In this document: positions 47,316-59,871 of the stretch, piece after piece
Numbering within the stretch: position 1 is the stretch's first letter
How the letters are laid out: each line of letters begins with the position of its first letter
Assembly: GCA_011800805.1 (NCBI GenBank)
Contig: MPNW01000120.1
Span: 87,795 to 151,794 of the forward strand
Direction of reading: 5' to 3'
DNA: 64,000 nt
Origin: Hirudo medicinalis
Lineage: Eukaryota > Annelida > Clitellata > Hirudinida > Hirudinidae
Notes under the pieces: model-generated
The model's input: the letters and a program-made list of their open reading frames with translations, nothing else
Databases searched by the model: none
Told to the model about the DNA's origin: nothing
Translations under genes and position numbers: made by a program

Positions 47316-48371
47316 CAAATACCATTGTATTACTAAACTTCATGTTATTGTTATTGGTTGATTTTGGTGATTGTGATGAGATGTGCTGATCATTATATTC
47401 ATTTGCAAGACTTCAATAATCGTAATACATTCTCAATTGAAATCTTTGTGGGAAACATGTAGACAAAGTAATTATTGCTAGCTAACATCCTATTGGAAGT
47501 AATTCATTTATTGCTTATTATTACAAACGTTTATTTTCTTTGTGGATCAACTATAGCCAATGCTTGGGGTGGACATGCTCATGTGTCATCAATAAATGGA
47601 TATCCTATTCCTTGTCTTCGATGAGTTATTTAGAAGTGAGGGTTTAGTGGGCCTCAACAGATGTAATTTTACTATCTGAGCTCCTGTTTAGTTCTAGGTG
47701 ATTCGGAATTACTGAATTGGCCAAGTACTGCGGCTGGGCTTCAGTTTCCGGCTCCGCGAAGATTGGGCGACGTCAACGCATAAATTTCTAGCTATAAACT
47801 CTCGGAACTCTAGTCTGAATGCCTTTTCCCATTTTCACCCAAACAGAGTTTAAATCTTGAAACAGCAGAAAATTTACACTTTGCACCGTAGCCGGTTATA
47901 AGGGAAGGTGGACAGACTCTGGAGTAGATAACCAACGCCCAACGTAACTTGATCAGGTCAAATCTAGTAAACTCCACCAGAGTTCGGCGCTTCGTTGTGC
48001 GCCTCTTGCCGCGTTTAATTCCTTATTTAACACATCTCATAAACATTACCTTACTTCATAAAGTAACTAGTTTTAGTCTCGCTCTGATGTCAAACACCAA
48101 ATTTTAGTACAAAGATGATCTGCATGAGTACAGATCTTATTCAAAGTAAAATACAGCCATTGCACTCATAAAGTCAGTGAAACCTGGTTCACAAGAAAAG
48201 GAGGATCATGATCACACAAAACATTGTAAATCCTTTCTAATAAACATACAAACAAAACCCTATGCTATCAAAATTCTGCCAAGCTGAAACAATGATAAAA
48301 CAATCTCCTTCCTATTAAAATGATCAAGGCATGGGAAAATCCTTAAAGAAAAATAAGATAGAAGAAATCCA
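47316..48371. other. Gene-free interval between convergent TTC31-like and PRC1 genes
   Basis: No coding region or recognised repeat. 47690-47960 is more GC-rich than its surroundings (GGCTCCGCGAAGATTGGGCG and similar), but I cannot assign it. The right part should be PRC1 3' UTR. Confidence 0.4.
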
Positions 48372-51300
48372 TCAGTCCTCATTCTCCGGCGGTTTGATGG
48401 CAATGCTGCTGCGGGTGTTGGACCTGACATTCTCGTTGAGTTTGATCTGGAAAAACAGATCTTGGTTAAGACAACTAACCTTTGATTGACAAATTATAAA
48501 TGTAAATATAGTTCATTTATATAAATATTTATAGTTTCTAACATTATCATAATGAGAACAATGCTAAAACATTTTTGAAAGGAAATGACTTCCATAATCT
48601 CAGTGTAATGTGACCCAGAATATTTCATATATCCTGTTGTAGTGGTATTATATAATAATTAGGATAATTATTATATAATAAAGTTTTAGGAATTTATTAA
48701 TAATTAGTAATATAATATTCAATATCTTTTGTTGTGAGCTCGAAAAGATTAATTACTAAANTTAGGATAATTATTATATAATAAAGTTTTAGGAATTTAT
48801 TAATAATTAGTAATATAATATTCAATATCTTTTGTTGTGAGCTCGAAAAGATTAATTACTAAATAAACAATTCCCTTCCCAAGTTGATCTTTCGCACTTC
48901 TTATAGTTAGTTGCAGACAATAAACAAATATAAAAGTAAGGATACAACATATCCAATATCTAATTTTCACAGCATGAAATTCTCCTAATTCTTATCAGTT
49001 GACTTCAACATAGCATTTGTAATATAATTGTAGGAGTAACAATCCAACCTCAAAGTCAGAGTAATGCTCGATGGGGGCAATGGTGGTCTCAGGGTCCACC
49101 CTGTGTATCTCGCTTGATCCAACCAAAGTCTGACTCAACAAAAAAGTCTCAGAACAGGACTCAGGATTCAAGTCCAGGATTGGCTGTTTGGTCTCAAGAA
49201 GAGGCATGAGGTTTCTCTGACTCATCGGTGCTGTCTGAAATACAGTGAATCCAAATCACCAATATTTTAAGACTTTCAAATAATTGGTAACACAGAGCAG
49301 GATGAGCTTCTCATCATGATTTCAAATAAAATCAAATAAAATATTTCACAGTATTAAATTATATCGTATATAATTATATTTAATATAACTCATGTAAATA
49401 TTATAGTACTAAAAATAATATTATTGCTAACAACAATAACCGTTTCTGTTGAAGGAATTACTTAACAATAATATTAATATATTTGAATTAGAAAATTTAA
49501 ATCAATCAATCACAAACCCTTATAGCCTTGTTAGAGTGCTTCTGTTGGCTGCTAGGAGTGAGGAGAGCCTTTTTAACTGGAGTTACGACGGCAGGTTTGC
49601 TGCCGTACAACATCTCCTCCTCCGTTCGTTTTTGTCTCGTTTGATGCTGAGGGGACAAGAGTTCATTTCATGTTAGGATTCGACTGCATAGATTACTGAA
49701 TACAACTGAAGAATCATGTGACCTACCCTCTGGTATTTCTCATTCTCCTTTAGAACTGAATATTCATCCCACATCATCCGTACGTAGGCAAGGAAAGCTT
49801 TCCCGTGGACGAGGAACGTTTTATCCCTTGTTTGCTCCCAATTGTAAATCTCTTCCTGCACATCCGCTTCAATCTGTCACCACAAATAATGTATGACAAC
49901 ATTTGTCTCGTTAAGTTATAAGTTTGTGAACTTTGAGTTCCATTGGCACATAATAATCTACTATAATCAAATTCATATTCACCATAATTATCATTATATA
50001 AACAAATATTTAGAACCATTAAAATCATCTGCTAGGTAAGCTCTGAAGTGATCATAAAGTTTGACTGAATAATTGTTTATTTGTATTTATTAATTACTCT
50101 TGGTAGTTCTTTTGTGAGCAACTTCCTTTCTTTCTCCTCCTTCAAGAGGCTCCAGTTCTTATCGAAAAGCCTGTTCGGGTCACTGGCTTTTTTCTGAGGA
50201 AAGAATGTAATTCAAGTAACACCAGAAATGAGGACTGCTATCAAAAATGTGGTGTTTCTATTACTATATTAATACATGCAGTGTTAATTTAAACTCTGGA
50301 AATTCTAAAATATCTTTGCAACCTTTAAATACTCACTTCACACAAATTACAATAATTAATAAAGAATAAGATGCGTGGTTTGCAGTTTAATGACAAAATA
50401 TAAAACCGCTCGAGCGAGCGTGCGAACAAAGAAACCCAGTGATGCACTCAATAAGATATTTCATATTTCCATTGAAAGTTCCTTCATTCATATTTCTGAC
50501 AATGTGCAGGACATTCGTATAGTCTGCTATTCTCTAAAATTACCTTAAAATTATTTTCCATCCAGTGTTATGGCCCAAGTTCATTCCAGTATATTTTTGA
50601 AATTTGGACAAAATGTAACCATTCTTTTATTCTTCTCTACATGTTGGTTAAAAATCCTATTAACTGTTTACATTGGATGGTGTTGTTTAGCCTTTACAAC
50701 TCAGTAATTTTGTCTAGAATCTTGTCACAATTACTTGCATTTCTAAGGTCAGTCTGGTCCTTACCTTGCATAGTTCTTATATCATCACCTTATTGTAAAC
50801 AAAAAATAAATTTAAAAACCTCAAAGTCCAAGTACTTCCTCCAAGCACTTTCCCAGTGTTGCACTTTCTTGATGAGGTCTCTGTGCTCAGAATAATAGTC
50901 CTTCATCCTCCTCAGTTCTTCTTCGTGCTTCACCATGAGCTCCTCATTGAAGTTGTCTTTAAGAAATTACTAATGTCATTAAAGTATGTGCAATTACAAC
51001 TTCAATTATGTTCAATTCAGTTACAACAAGCCTTCATGAAGCACCATAAGTACATTTGCACAGGACAAAACGATTAAGCAGATTTGACAATATCGTGAAT
51101 ATCGAGAAACGACTCACCCGAATATTGTGGCGCAAAAAGAGTTCGCTGATTGTGGGAGACGTAGCACTTGTCCCAAATAACCTCGAGCTGTTGTCTCAGT
51201 CCGGCAACCACGATACTTGCATTCTGCAACTTCAGGATCTTGCACCGATTGACTTCCTCTTGCAGCTGATGAGGAAACAATCTCCGATTATTCGAATAAC

Positions 51301-53267
51301 GTCCGCTAATTTCGATCGACGTCGAGACGTACGGCAAGGATGGTCTTTTGTTTGATGCCCCGATTCGAGGCCGAGAATTGTTCTCTCACTTCCTGTGAAA
51401 CTGTCAGTTGTTCCCAGAGGTCTTGAAGTTCTCGGAGGAGTTTCTCAGCTGTCTCTGTATTTTCTTTCTCCCTGTTCAAAAGCTGTGGAATGTTAACCAC
51501 ATTATTGTTATTTTATTCTCGCTGAATACTTTATATATATTTATATTATCTCCAATAATAAATCTCTTATCTATTTAATTAACAATTCATCAATTTATGG
51601 AATACTGAATTTATTGTTACGTAGCATTATTACTGACTATAATGTAGAACTTGTTTTGCTTGAATTTCATGGAAACTCTTAACAAACCCTTTCATGGAAA
51701 GCCTTGAGGTTTTTCATGTTTTCAGGACTGAAGTGAAAAATTTCCTCATCTTCGATGATCACGTCGTGCTCAAAATTTCCAGCCAAATCCACTTCCAGGT
51801 TTTCAATGAGGCGAATTATTTCTTTCCTCGTGTCGTTGAAAACTGCAACACGGTTGCTCTGCAGGAAATTATCTCCAGATTTAACCACAAAAACAACTTT
51901 GCTAATTGTCCATTCCATCTTATTTTGGAGAAATTGTCAAACCTTTTCCATCTCAAGTTTTGTGATGTGTTTTTCCAGTCCTTCCAATTGAGCTTCTGTG
52001 GGAATGATGCCAGAAGGAATGTAATAAGGAATGCTACAGAGTTCCGTGCACAGTCGTTTGTCCATCTCGTTGAGTTTCATCAATCGATCAAGTCTCATCA
52101 TCTTCTCCCTCATTAGTTGGTCAACCTTCAGCTTCAAGCTGTTTTCTTTTTGGAGGGGAGTGAAGTCTTCATCTGGCTGTGAAGAATAGCACTTTTTAAT
52201 AAATTATATATTTTGAGGATCACAATTAGAAAACGTCTGGCTAAATTTTGATGAAGCAATTCCTAGATTGCTATTAGAAGCATTAACATGATATTTTAAT
52301 AATATTATTTTAAATAACTTAATTTCGAGTTTAAATTAGGCAAATCAAGGACTAATTGAATTCCTTGAATTTCACTTGCCAGTCTCATGAAAAGTAATAT
52401 AAAATGTAGCAGGTGTAATTAAATTAATCCTTTAAGACGAAACCATTATGACTTTACCTGATGTTGAGGCACCTTTAGCTCTGAACAAAGTTTAGACAAT
52501 TCTGACTGTAAAATAGCCACATTCTTGAAGAGATTAGCTTTTGTAGTTTCCTCCTCCTTGACCATTTCATCCACCAAGTTTTTGAGGTGAGTCACTACAG
52601 TGAGTCTCCTTAAGTCCACATCCTCTCCTTTCAAACCTACCTCGTCCCATATGCTCATCAACTTCGCCATTGCATTGTTCAAATAGTCCTGGAAATGTTC
52701 TATTTCCGCTGTAATCGATCTGGAAGACAGAAACGGTTTTGATTGCTATATCTAAATGACGATTTATATTAATAAATCACTAGGATCACTTATTTCAATA
52801 TTGTTGCCGCTTGTTTTCACGATAATAAATCCTTGTTGTGCGAAATCCTTCAAATGTTTAAACAAGGACAATATTTAAACAAACTGACTCGTTATGTCCA
52901 GAGCTTAGATCCATTTTCAATATTCCGCAAAAAGCAAATGCAACAAGAATCTTCCGAACGAAGACTTTTAAAAGTTCCCTCTCGAATTGGGAATAGAATA
53001 ACCAAGAACACTCTAGCTTTGTTTTCTTTGGCGCTTAATATTAAATTTAATTATTATTTAAAGGTGTGCAACTGTAACTTACACATAAATAATTATTTTT
53101 GTAAATAAATACTTAACATAAGTGTTACGTAAACAATAATTCCTATGTGTTACGTTACAATAATTCCTTTGTTTGCGCTTTCCCACCAATACTGTATTAA
53201 ATGCTTGGCAGTCACGCTTTAAATCAAAAATAAAACCTGTGTTTTGGCACAGGTTAATTACCTCCAT
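48372..53267 (-). CDS. PRC1: PRC1 / MAP65 / Ase1 family cytokinesis protein
   Basis: Bundles antiparallel microtubules in the anaphase spindle midzone. Secure exons, in phase: 52719-52458, 52176-51943, 51858-51688, 51482-51333, 51265-51118, 50956-50820, 50193-50098, 49873-49727, 49646-49518, 49234-49049 and 48446-48372. They encode about 578 residues (human 620). The first three quarters are coiled coil and spectrin-like helices: MAKLMSIWDEVGLKGEDVDL, SELSKLCSELKVP, ELCSIPYYIPSG, IWDKCYVSHNQRTLFAP, the family signature KKASDPNRLFDKN and TEEEMLYGSKP. The C-terminal tail is about 100 residues, shorter than in human, and ends KLNENVRSNTRSS. The start is uncertain: an ATG at 53267 followed by a donor at about 53236 fits only if the next exon begins at CGGAAATAG (52709) and not at 52719. 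CCAAT lies upstream at about 53418. Confidence 0.92.
48659..48863. repeat. Perfect 102-bp direct duplicate around a single N (PRC1 last intron)
   Basis: 48659-48760 and 48762-48863 are the same 102 bases (TTAGGATAATT... to ...AATTACTAAA) on either side of the N at 48761. It is the same pattern as at 36252-36506. It lies wholly in an intron, so the PRC1 coding sequence is not affected. Confidence 0.9.
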
Positions 53268-54681
53268 CTTAAAATTAAAAAAAAACAACAAAATTGATTT
53301 AGGGTATTCGAATGGACTACCTAAATTGCTTATAACATCCTGCTCCCCTCTCGCAGTTGCTCACTGTTACTCGCTTCTTCTTCTTCTTCTTGAGATCACA
53401 AATAAATGCGATGTGATTGGTCCAAGGAAATTTCCACTCGCCCAAAGGTTATTTTATTAAAAGGAATCAGAACCACAGAGCGAAAACGCAAGAACCAAGG
53501 GATGACTTTATCGACTGAACTGCCATATTACAATGGAAATTGTCGTAGTGCCTTCGACACAATTTAGAAAAAGGCCATATTAAACACAACCACCCAGCCA
53601 CCACATGCTAATCACCAATGTGCAGGAACATGCCGCAATCTATCCTCGGCCCGAAGCGGCAGAGCTAGTATACAATGCGTTACATTAAAATTAACATTTT
53701 TATCCCAAAGGCGCGGAAACTAGTGGTTCAGGCTCGTTAATGCGCTGATAACAAACATGAAAACATTCGCTTTACACAACTTCGGATTTATTCGACACAT
53801 GAAAAAAGCTAAAACGTGAAATGGAACAGCGCTCAAACCACCCCTTGAAAGTCCACCACCGATAAGAGCTATGTGACTGCTAATAAGTCTTCAAATACTA
53901 AAGATGTATTCAGCAGACAACTTGCAAATCAACAACTTCAGCGAAAATATTACTAGCTTTTTGCAGATTGAGTCTCTGAATCCCATATCACATGAATTAA
54001 AATCACGTAGGTGTTCAAAGTTACTGAGATGCCAAAGATGCCACTGTCATGAGCCCTTACATCTTAAAATATATTATATCTCCCAAATATTTATTAGAAA
54101 AGGGTAATCAAGAAAGAGCAAGTGCTCAGTTATCTGTTAATTGCAAGTCCACCATGTTCAGATTAAGTGATTAAAATACTCAGGAATTGCACCAACAAAA
54201 AGTAACAATTAGCAAAATAAATTGCCCAAGGATGCCACGACGTCCCAATAAATGAGAGCTTGCATACCGACACCATAACTTCAGTAAAAATGTTTCCAGA
54301 ATGAACTGAATTCGTCAAAATTTGTAGAAATCACTGCTAACTACTCTAGGACTAAAATGAATATTTTAATAAAACTCATTAAAAATCAATGCAAAAATAA
54401 AACTTTGTTTAGAAAATTTTATATAGCACAATGAGAACGAAATCAAAATATACATGCAGCAGATTTTACTGACCACATGGAAATAGATGAACAATGGAAG
54501 AATTTATAACAAGAGCATGAAAAAATTATGGGGTTTGATATTGTTCTGGTAATGTCAGGAAATAAAATTCGAGCTGGACACAAAATGTTCTTGCATGGAA
54601 CCATCAGCTGGCAATAATCAAATACCAGCATAATAATCATCACCACTGCTGCTCACTGCTCCCTGCATGGTCACTGCGTGG
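53268..54681. other. Interval between PRC1 5' end and PDCD4 3' end
   Basis: 53300-53470 is the PRC1 5' flank: on the minus strand it has CCAAT in GGACCAATCAC and a purine-rich GAAGAAGAAG run. The rest up to 54681 has no gene I can support and presumably includes the PDCD4 3' UTR. Confidence 0.45.
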
Positions 54682-57600
54682 TCAAATTGATGGCGGTTTG
54701 AGGACACCCCCATCTCCCTCGGAAACAAATCTTTTGCGTCCTCTACGTAAACGTAAAATCAAATCAATCAAAATGTTTCCTATCTAAAAATAAAAAAGAG
54801 GATGTTAAGTTATGTAATTATAACTTTAATCCAAACAAGCTGCCAGGCCAATTAATTACTTAATGGTGCTTCCTAAGAATCAACTCGGTTGCAAACGCAG
54901 AACAACATTTGCTTCAATGTCGCAAGCAGGAAAGCAGCCCTCTAAGCTAGCTTGCAAGCCTGAAGGATGCAGGAAATGAAATGCAGCCTCATCCCAGCAG
55001 GCATAAGAAAGGACCATTCTATGCACAAAAAAAAAACTGTTTCAGCGTAAAAACCTTGCAGTCAGCTCCTTGTAGATGGTCTCAGAGAGGATCTTGTTCT
55101 CGAAAAACTTGGTGCACAAGCGATCGAGCAGGGCAGAAGCATTTGGCACATCGAGGCTGATGTCCTGAATGTCGTCATAAAGTCTCTTCATTCCCTGTCG
55201 ACAAAATCATCTTAATCATGGGATGATAACAAATTTTTTTTATCTCAAGCTGCATCAAAGCAATCATCTGCAGTATAAATAAACATCCAAACAATGTAAA
55301 AACTTAAAATCAATTTAAACAATATATGTCTAATAATACGTGAAATACATTTTCATCATCATTCAAAGCACAACATCATGAATACCACCACCATCTCATT
55401 ATACCTCACTACTGCCCTCATCATCATCACCATCAGTAACACCACTGCCACCACCACCATCATCATCATCATCATGATCATCATTTGGCAGACCTTCTCA
55501 AACTGATCCAGGGAGACACAGAAGGTGGTCACAGTCAGGAAGTGAATCAACTTCACCATTGAGTCAATCACAGCATCAGTTGAATTTTCAATGGCAATGT
55601 CACAAGCCTGTGGTAGGTCGTCATCATCGTCATGGTCATGGTCATTGTCATCATCATCATCATACATTTAGTCACTTGAAAACCAGGTTATCTCCAGATA
55701 TTAAAATGAAAAGATGAAGTTGATCATGTCACCTGGTAGACCAATTCGTGATGGAAGTGAGGAACTTCAAGTTCATTCAGACATCTCATGGCCTCGTTCA
55801 GATCGAGGGATGCCAGGTACTCCTTCAGCAGTGCAACTATCTAGAAATCAATCAATCACTCAATCACTCAATCAATCACTCAAACAATCAATCAAATCAC
55901 CTTATTGGTAAGATATTTGACAGGTCTGCTGCCTCCTCCGACTCCCCAGATATTGTCCAGGTGAGCCATTCCTTGGTTCATTGTTATCAGAACGTGTGCT
56001 TTGTCCAAAGCTTCCCTGAAGAATTAATAAATGTAAACAAATTAATTTAAAATAATTATCATTATCATTTCCACCAACAATCCCAAGCAATGTGAAAACC
56101 TTGGAGACCAAAAGTACAAACTCACTTGAAATACTCATTGTCGACCTTGCCCTTGTAATCATTGACGAACTTTGGAGGCAAGCAGTCGTCAGCAATGCAA
56201 CGGGCTATGAACTGCCCGACCAACTGCATGTAACAAAAACCTTGACAACCACTCACAAACTCCAGACATCCAAAGTCTTAAATAAGTCTTCCAAATAAAT
56301 TCAATTTTATCAGTCTTAATAAAGTCTTCCCATTATCAGTATGACATTCATTTTCATTGTTTCGGTCGTGATTTGAATGTTAGGTTAAAAATAGAAAAAA
56401 ATCTAAACAAACTAATCAAAGCAGACAACTTGTTATTTGCAATCCTAGCTAAGGTATAGAACTCCTAAGTGTTAGGGCCAAAAAACCTTGAATTTTTTTT
56501 AGACAGTACAATTTTTTAGACAGGCCCAATTTGTAGTGAAACTTACATCTGTTAGCAAACATGATTTATTGGCATATGGTGACTAGAACATTAAAAGAAA
56601 GATCAATTTTGTAAATACACTTCATTATGCACTCGTTCACCACCATTCCACTCCTCGCATCATCACCAAAACTCTTACACCGGGAGCTTCTGGAGTGTCG
56701 AGTCTGATGTCATCAATGGAGTTGAGCAGCTCATTGAATCCTTGAGCAATGTCAGTCCCGGAAAGGATGTTACCGTAGAGGTCGGAGATCAACTGGGAGA
56801 TGAGTTCCCTTTGGTTGTTGTGCCTGTCAAGTCCAAGAAGGACAGCCATCTTGAGTACCTTCGAAACACTTGAGGATCCAATGTTGAGGTCATACAGACT
56901 CTCCTAGGAAATTGTATGATTACATTGTGAAACCACAAATAATTATTTTTAGAATTACTATTATCATAATAACAAGCACAGCACTGAGATGTGTAAAGTT
57001 CGAATGCTACTGTTAAAATATCAACTATAATAAAATCTTTTAAAACAGATTGTGCAATTATTAAAGCTGCACAGTAATAGGACAACAATAACTTAGAGCT
57101 ACATAAAAATGCCAAATAATAAAAATATTAAGGAAACATATACGAGTAGGTCAGAATAAAATCAATAAAATTGAATAATAATAAATAATAAAAATATTTT
57201 GAGAGTGGTGAAGGCAATGCCGATGATGATAAAGTCTGACCTCAACTTCAGCTGAGTTACCATGTTCCAGGTATTCCTGGAGGATTGGTTCGAGAACCTT
57301 TTCCAGTTCTTCATCATTCAACACTGGTTCCGACACTGCCAAGGTGTATTCCCCCTGTATTACAACAACAACAACAACAACATATGTTGGAATATGCAAC
57401 AATTTACTAAAAATCCTTTAAAGTTCAAGCTATTTCATGCAGGAAAAGCACACCCAAAAGATATTATACATGTATGTATTGTTGTCAAAATGTTACTTTG
57501 ATGGCATCGTTTATTTACCATCCTTGAGCACATCTAAAACCAAAGTTGAAGAGCTTTGAAAATGCAAAGAGATTTCAATGTGGGAAAATACTTGAAAAAG

Positions 57601-59871
57601 TATTTTAAGACCTAAAGACATCATTGGCAGTTGGATGAATAGAATAAAGAAGTGAAATTAAAATTTAAAAATTGCAAATGTTGGCAGGAGTCCAAAGAAC
57701 TCACTCATCAAGCATCAAGCATCCCATAAATAACATCCTTAATATCAGGATAACTATAACGACAACAACCAGTGATTAAGAGTGATTATTAAGCTAAAAT
57801 GACACAGATACATAACAATCGATAGATCAATTAATGCAGTACCTGGGCATCTGAGTCATAGTTAGGATCGTTCACGTCCCTACAATCTCCGGTGGCATCC
57901 AATTCAGAACCAAGCTTGCCCCAAACACCCTTTCCACCAGCTCCTCCTGTTTTCAAACAATTGAGTATTGACTGATTTAACCCTCGAACGGCCTCGCATA
58001 ATGGCCGCAATACTCAAGGTCTCGGGGGTTCATTTGCCAATGTTTCTTTGGCGAATTACTTAGAAAATACTAATCTTTAACACTAAAGCTGTTAAAAATG
58101 ACTTATTAAATGATGAATAATAAATTTTATTGAATAAAAAAAACTTAGTCAGTTTAAATATCACGACATGTGTCGCAAAGTCAGAGAAGTCAAAAATGTT
58201 ATTTTGTAGCATAAAACGTAAATCCTAATATGTAAATGTACTTCATTTATATGATGCCATATGCATGGCATCGGAAGTGCTTTTTGTTATTTACGTAGCA
58301 CTCCCTCCCAAGGGTACTTGTAGTGGCACAAGCTGGGTTTTGAACATGACATATATGACTGTTTCCATTGCTGTCGCATGTAGGAATGAAACAGCCTACT
58401 TGCAAACCAATCAGGTATTGTAAATTGACATAACATATGCTTGGGGACATGGACATTTTTTCAAATATGTTGTCATCAGAATCTTGAAAAAACCATTATT
58501 TTTTTGCTTCAAAATTGATAATTTAACATAAATGCGCATTTATATGCGCTTAGACCCCCGATGACAGTAGTGTAAATTGTTAAATTTTACAGTAAATTGT
58601 TAAATATCCCCCAAAATATTTGGGTTACGTTATTGGTTATTGGGGAATAAGTACATCCTCATAAATAAGTAAAAGTCATAAAATTTAGGTTTCATATTTT
58701 GAGTCCTTCTGGGATAAATATTAGAGCAAAAAGAGACTTGGGATGCATTTGCACTAGTGGATGCATCTTGTGGAACAGCTTAATAATAATACTGTACTTG
58801 AGAATTTTTCATTAAAAAAATGTACTTTGACAACAAGAACAATGGAGCTAATGGCTGCTGATAAGTTGATTTAAACTTTCTTAAATAACCAATTAGTTAT
58901 TCTTTAGTAAAAACAAATCATCTCAGATGATCTAAGAGTTGAATCAACTTGAAAAAGTGGCATGAATTTATGTTAATGCCTACAAAAAGTAAGAAACAGG
59001 ACTACAATATCACTCCTATATATCAAAGTTTGTAGACCCATAAATCTTCTCTGTTTGTGTGAGTTTACAATGTAGGAAAAGAAAAACAGAACTCCATGAA
59101 TACTACACGAAACGAAACTTTTGTTTCATCACCTATTCATGACAATCATAATTATTGTAAGTTACTACATGCTGTTATTATAATGAATTATTACAAATTA
59201 TTGTAATGAGTTGTTCCAACGACTACAATAAGGTCTTACAATCCTTGACTCTTCTTAGAGCAATGTCAAATGTGCAATCTGCATGTTCAAAATGTTCAAG
59301 AAACCACTCACAAGATAATCATAATTATCAGTAAACTAGAACACTTAAATAAATTGTTGTACCCCATCATCATTATTTGAATAAGCAGATAATGGATGCT
59401 CAAATAATATAAATATAACATACTACTCATATATCTTACTTAGAGGTTTCAATATGCTAAATAAAGCCAATGCAATGATAAAAATATTCATAAGAATCTC
59501 ACCCTCTAAGCATTTTAAACATTAATGCTGAATAAAATGTGATTCCCATACCATAAAAATATTATTAAAGATCTTGTAACACCTTTCTTGGGTTGCCCAG
59601 GTTTCCCCCTGCCATGCCTTTGCCTCGATCTTCGGGGACGTGGCGGAAGCGGTACAACTCCATTGTGGACCCCCTCAGGACCCTTGACTACGTCCTTAGA
59701 AGGTCTTTTGGCACGCCTGATTATCCTCAGCTCCTTGTGATGAGTAAAGTTTTCACCAGACTCATTACGAAACAGCTCGGGACTTGCAATGCCCAAACAT
59801 TTATCTGGATTTTGTGCTGCTTCATTTTCGTCTTCCTCGATACGCTTTACGTCAGCAGCAGTGTTGGACAT
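54682..59871 (-). CDS. PDCD4: PDCD4, MA3-domain translation inhibitor
   Basis: Ten exons in phase: 59871-59583, 57946-57843, 57354-57241, 56903-56679, 56223-56126, 56015-55901, 55840-55733, 55607-55494, 55194-55055 and 54742-54682, giving 455 codons (human 469). Programmed cell death 4 binds eIF4A through two MA3 domains and blocks cap-dependent translation. The N-terminus ends in a basic stretch ([20 protein letters not shown]) followed by [10 protein letters not shown] and DPNYD. MA3-1 spans about residues 145-290 ([30 protein letters not shown]). MA3-2 follows [54 protein letters not shown]. The last exon ([16 protein letters not shown]) matches the conserved C-terminal motif of the family almost exactly and shows exon 9 ends at 55055, not at the nearby stop. 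The human N-terminal phosphodegron is not obvious here. Confidence 0.95.
55400..55668. repeat. (CAT)n/(CCA)n arrays flanking PDCD4 exon 8
   Basis: Imperfect CAT, CAC and CCA runs at about 55400-55485 and CAT runs at 55620-55668 lie on both sides of exon 8 (55494-55607), within 20 bases of each splice site. Confidence 0.85.
55849..55895. repeat. (AATC/ACTC)n short tandem repeat in a PDCD4 intron
   Basis: Repeated CAATCAATCACT words immediately 5' (on the plus strand) of the exon 6 donor at 55900. Confidence 0.8.
58233..58415 (-). mobile_element. tRNA-derived SINE, copy 3 (PDCD4 intron 1)
   Basis: The minus strand reads the same element as 26131 and 42511: tail ATATAAATGAAGTACATT and B box GTTCAAAAC, with a decayed A box. 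It is more diverged than copies 1 and 2. Confidence 0.8.

Noticed and set aside
47690..47960. GC-richer block that might be an RNA gene
   Set aside because: No tRNA boxes, snRNA motifs or rRNA segments could be recognised.
51694..52116. 140-codon plus-strand frame
   Set aside because: Antisense shadow of PRC1 exons, which match the family in the other strand.
55042..55060. PDCD4 ending at the stop just after exon 9 (55042)
   Set aside because: Splicing at 55055 to 54742 adds [12 protein letters not shown], the conserved C-terminal motif of the family, in phase.
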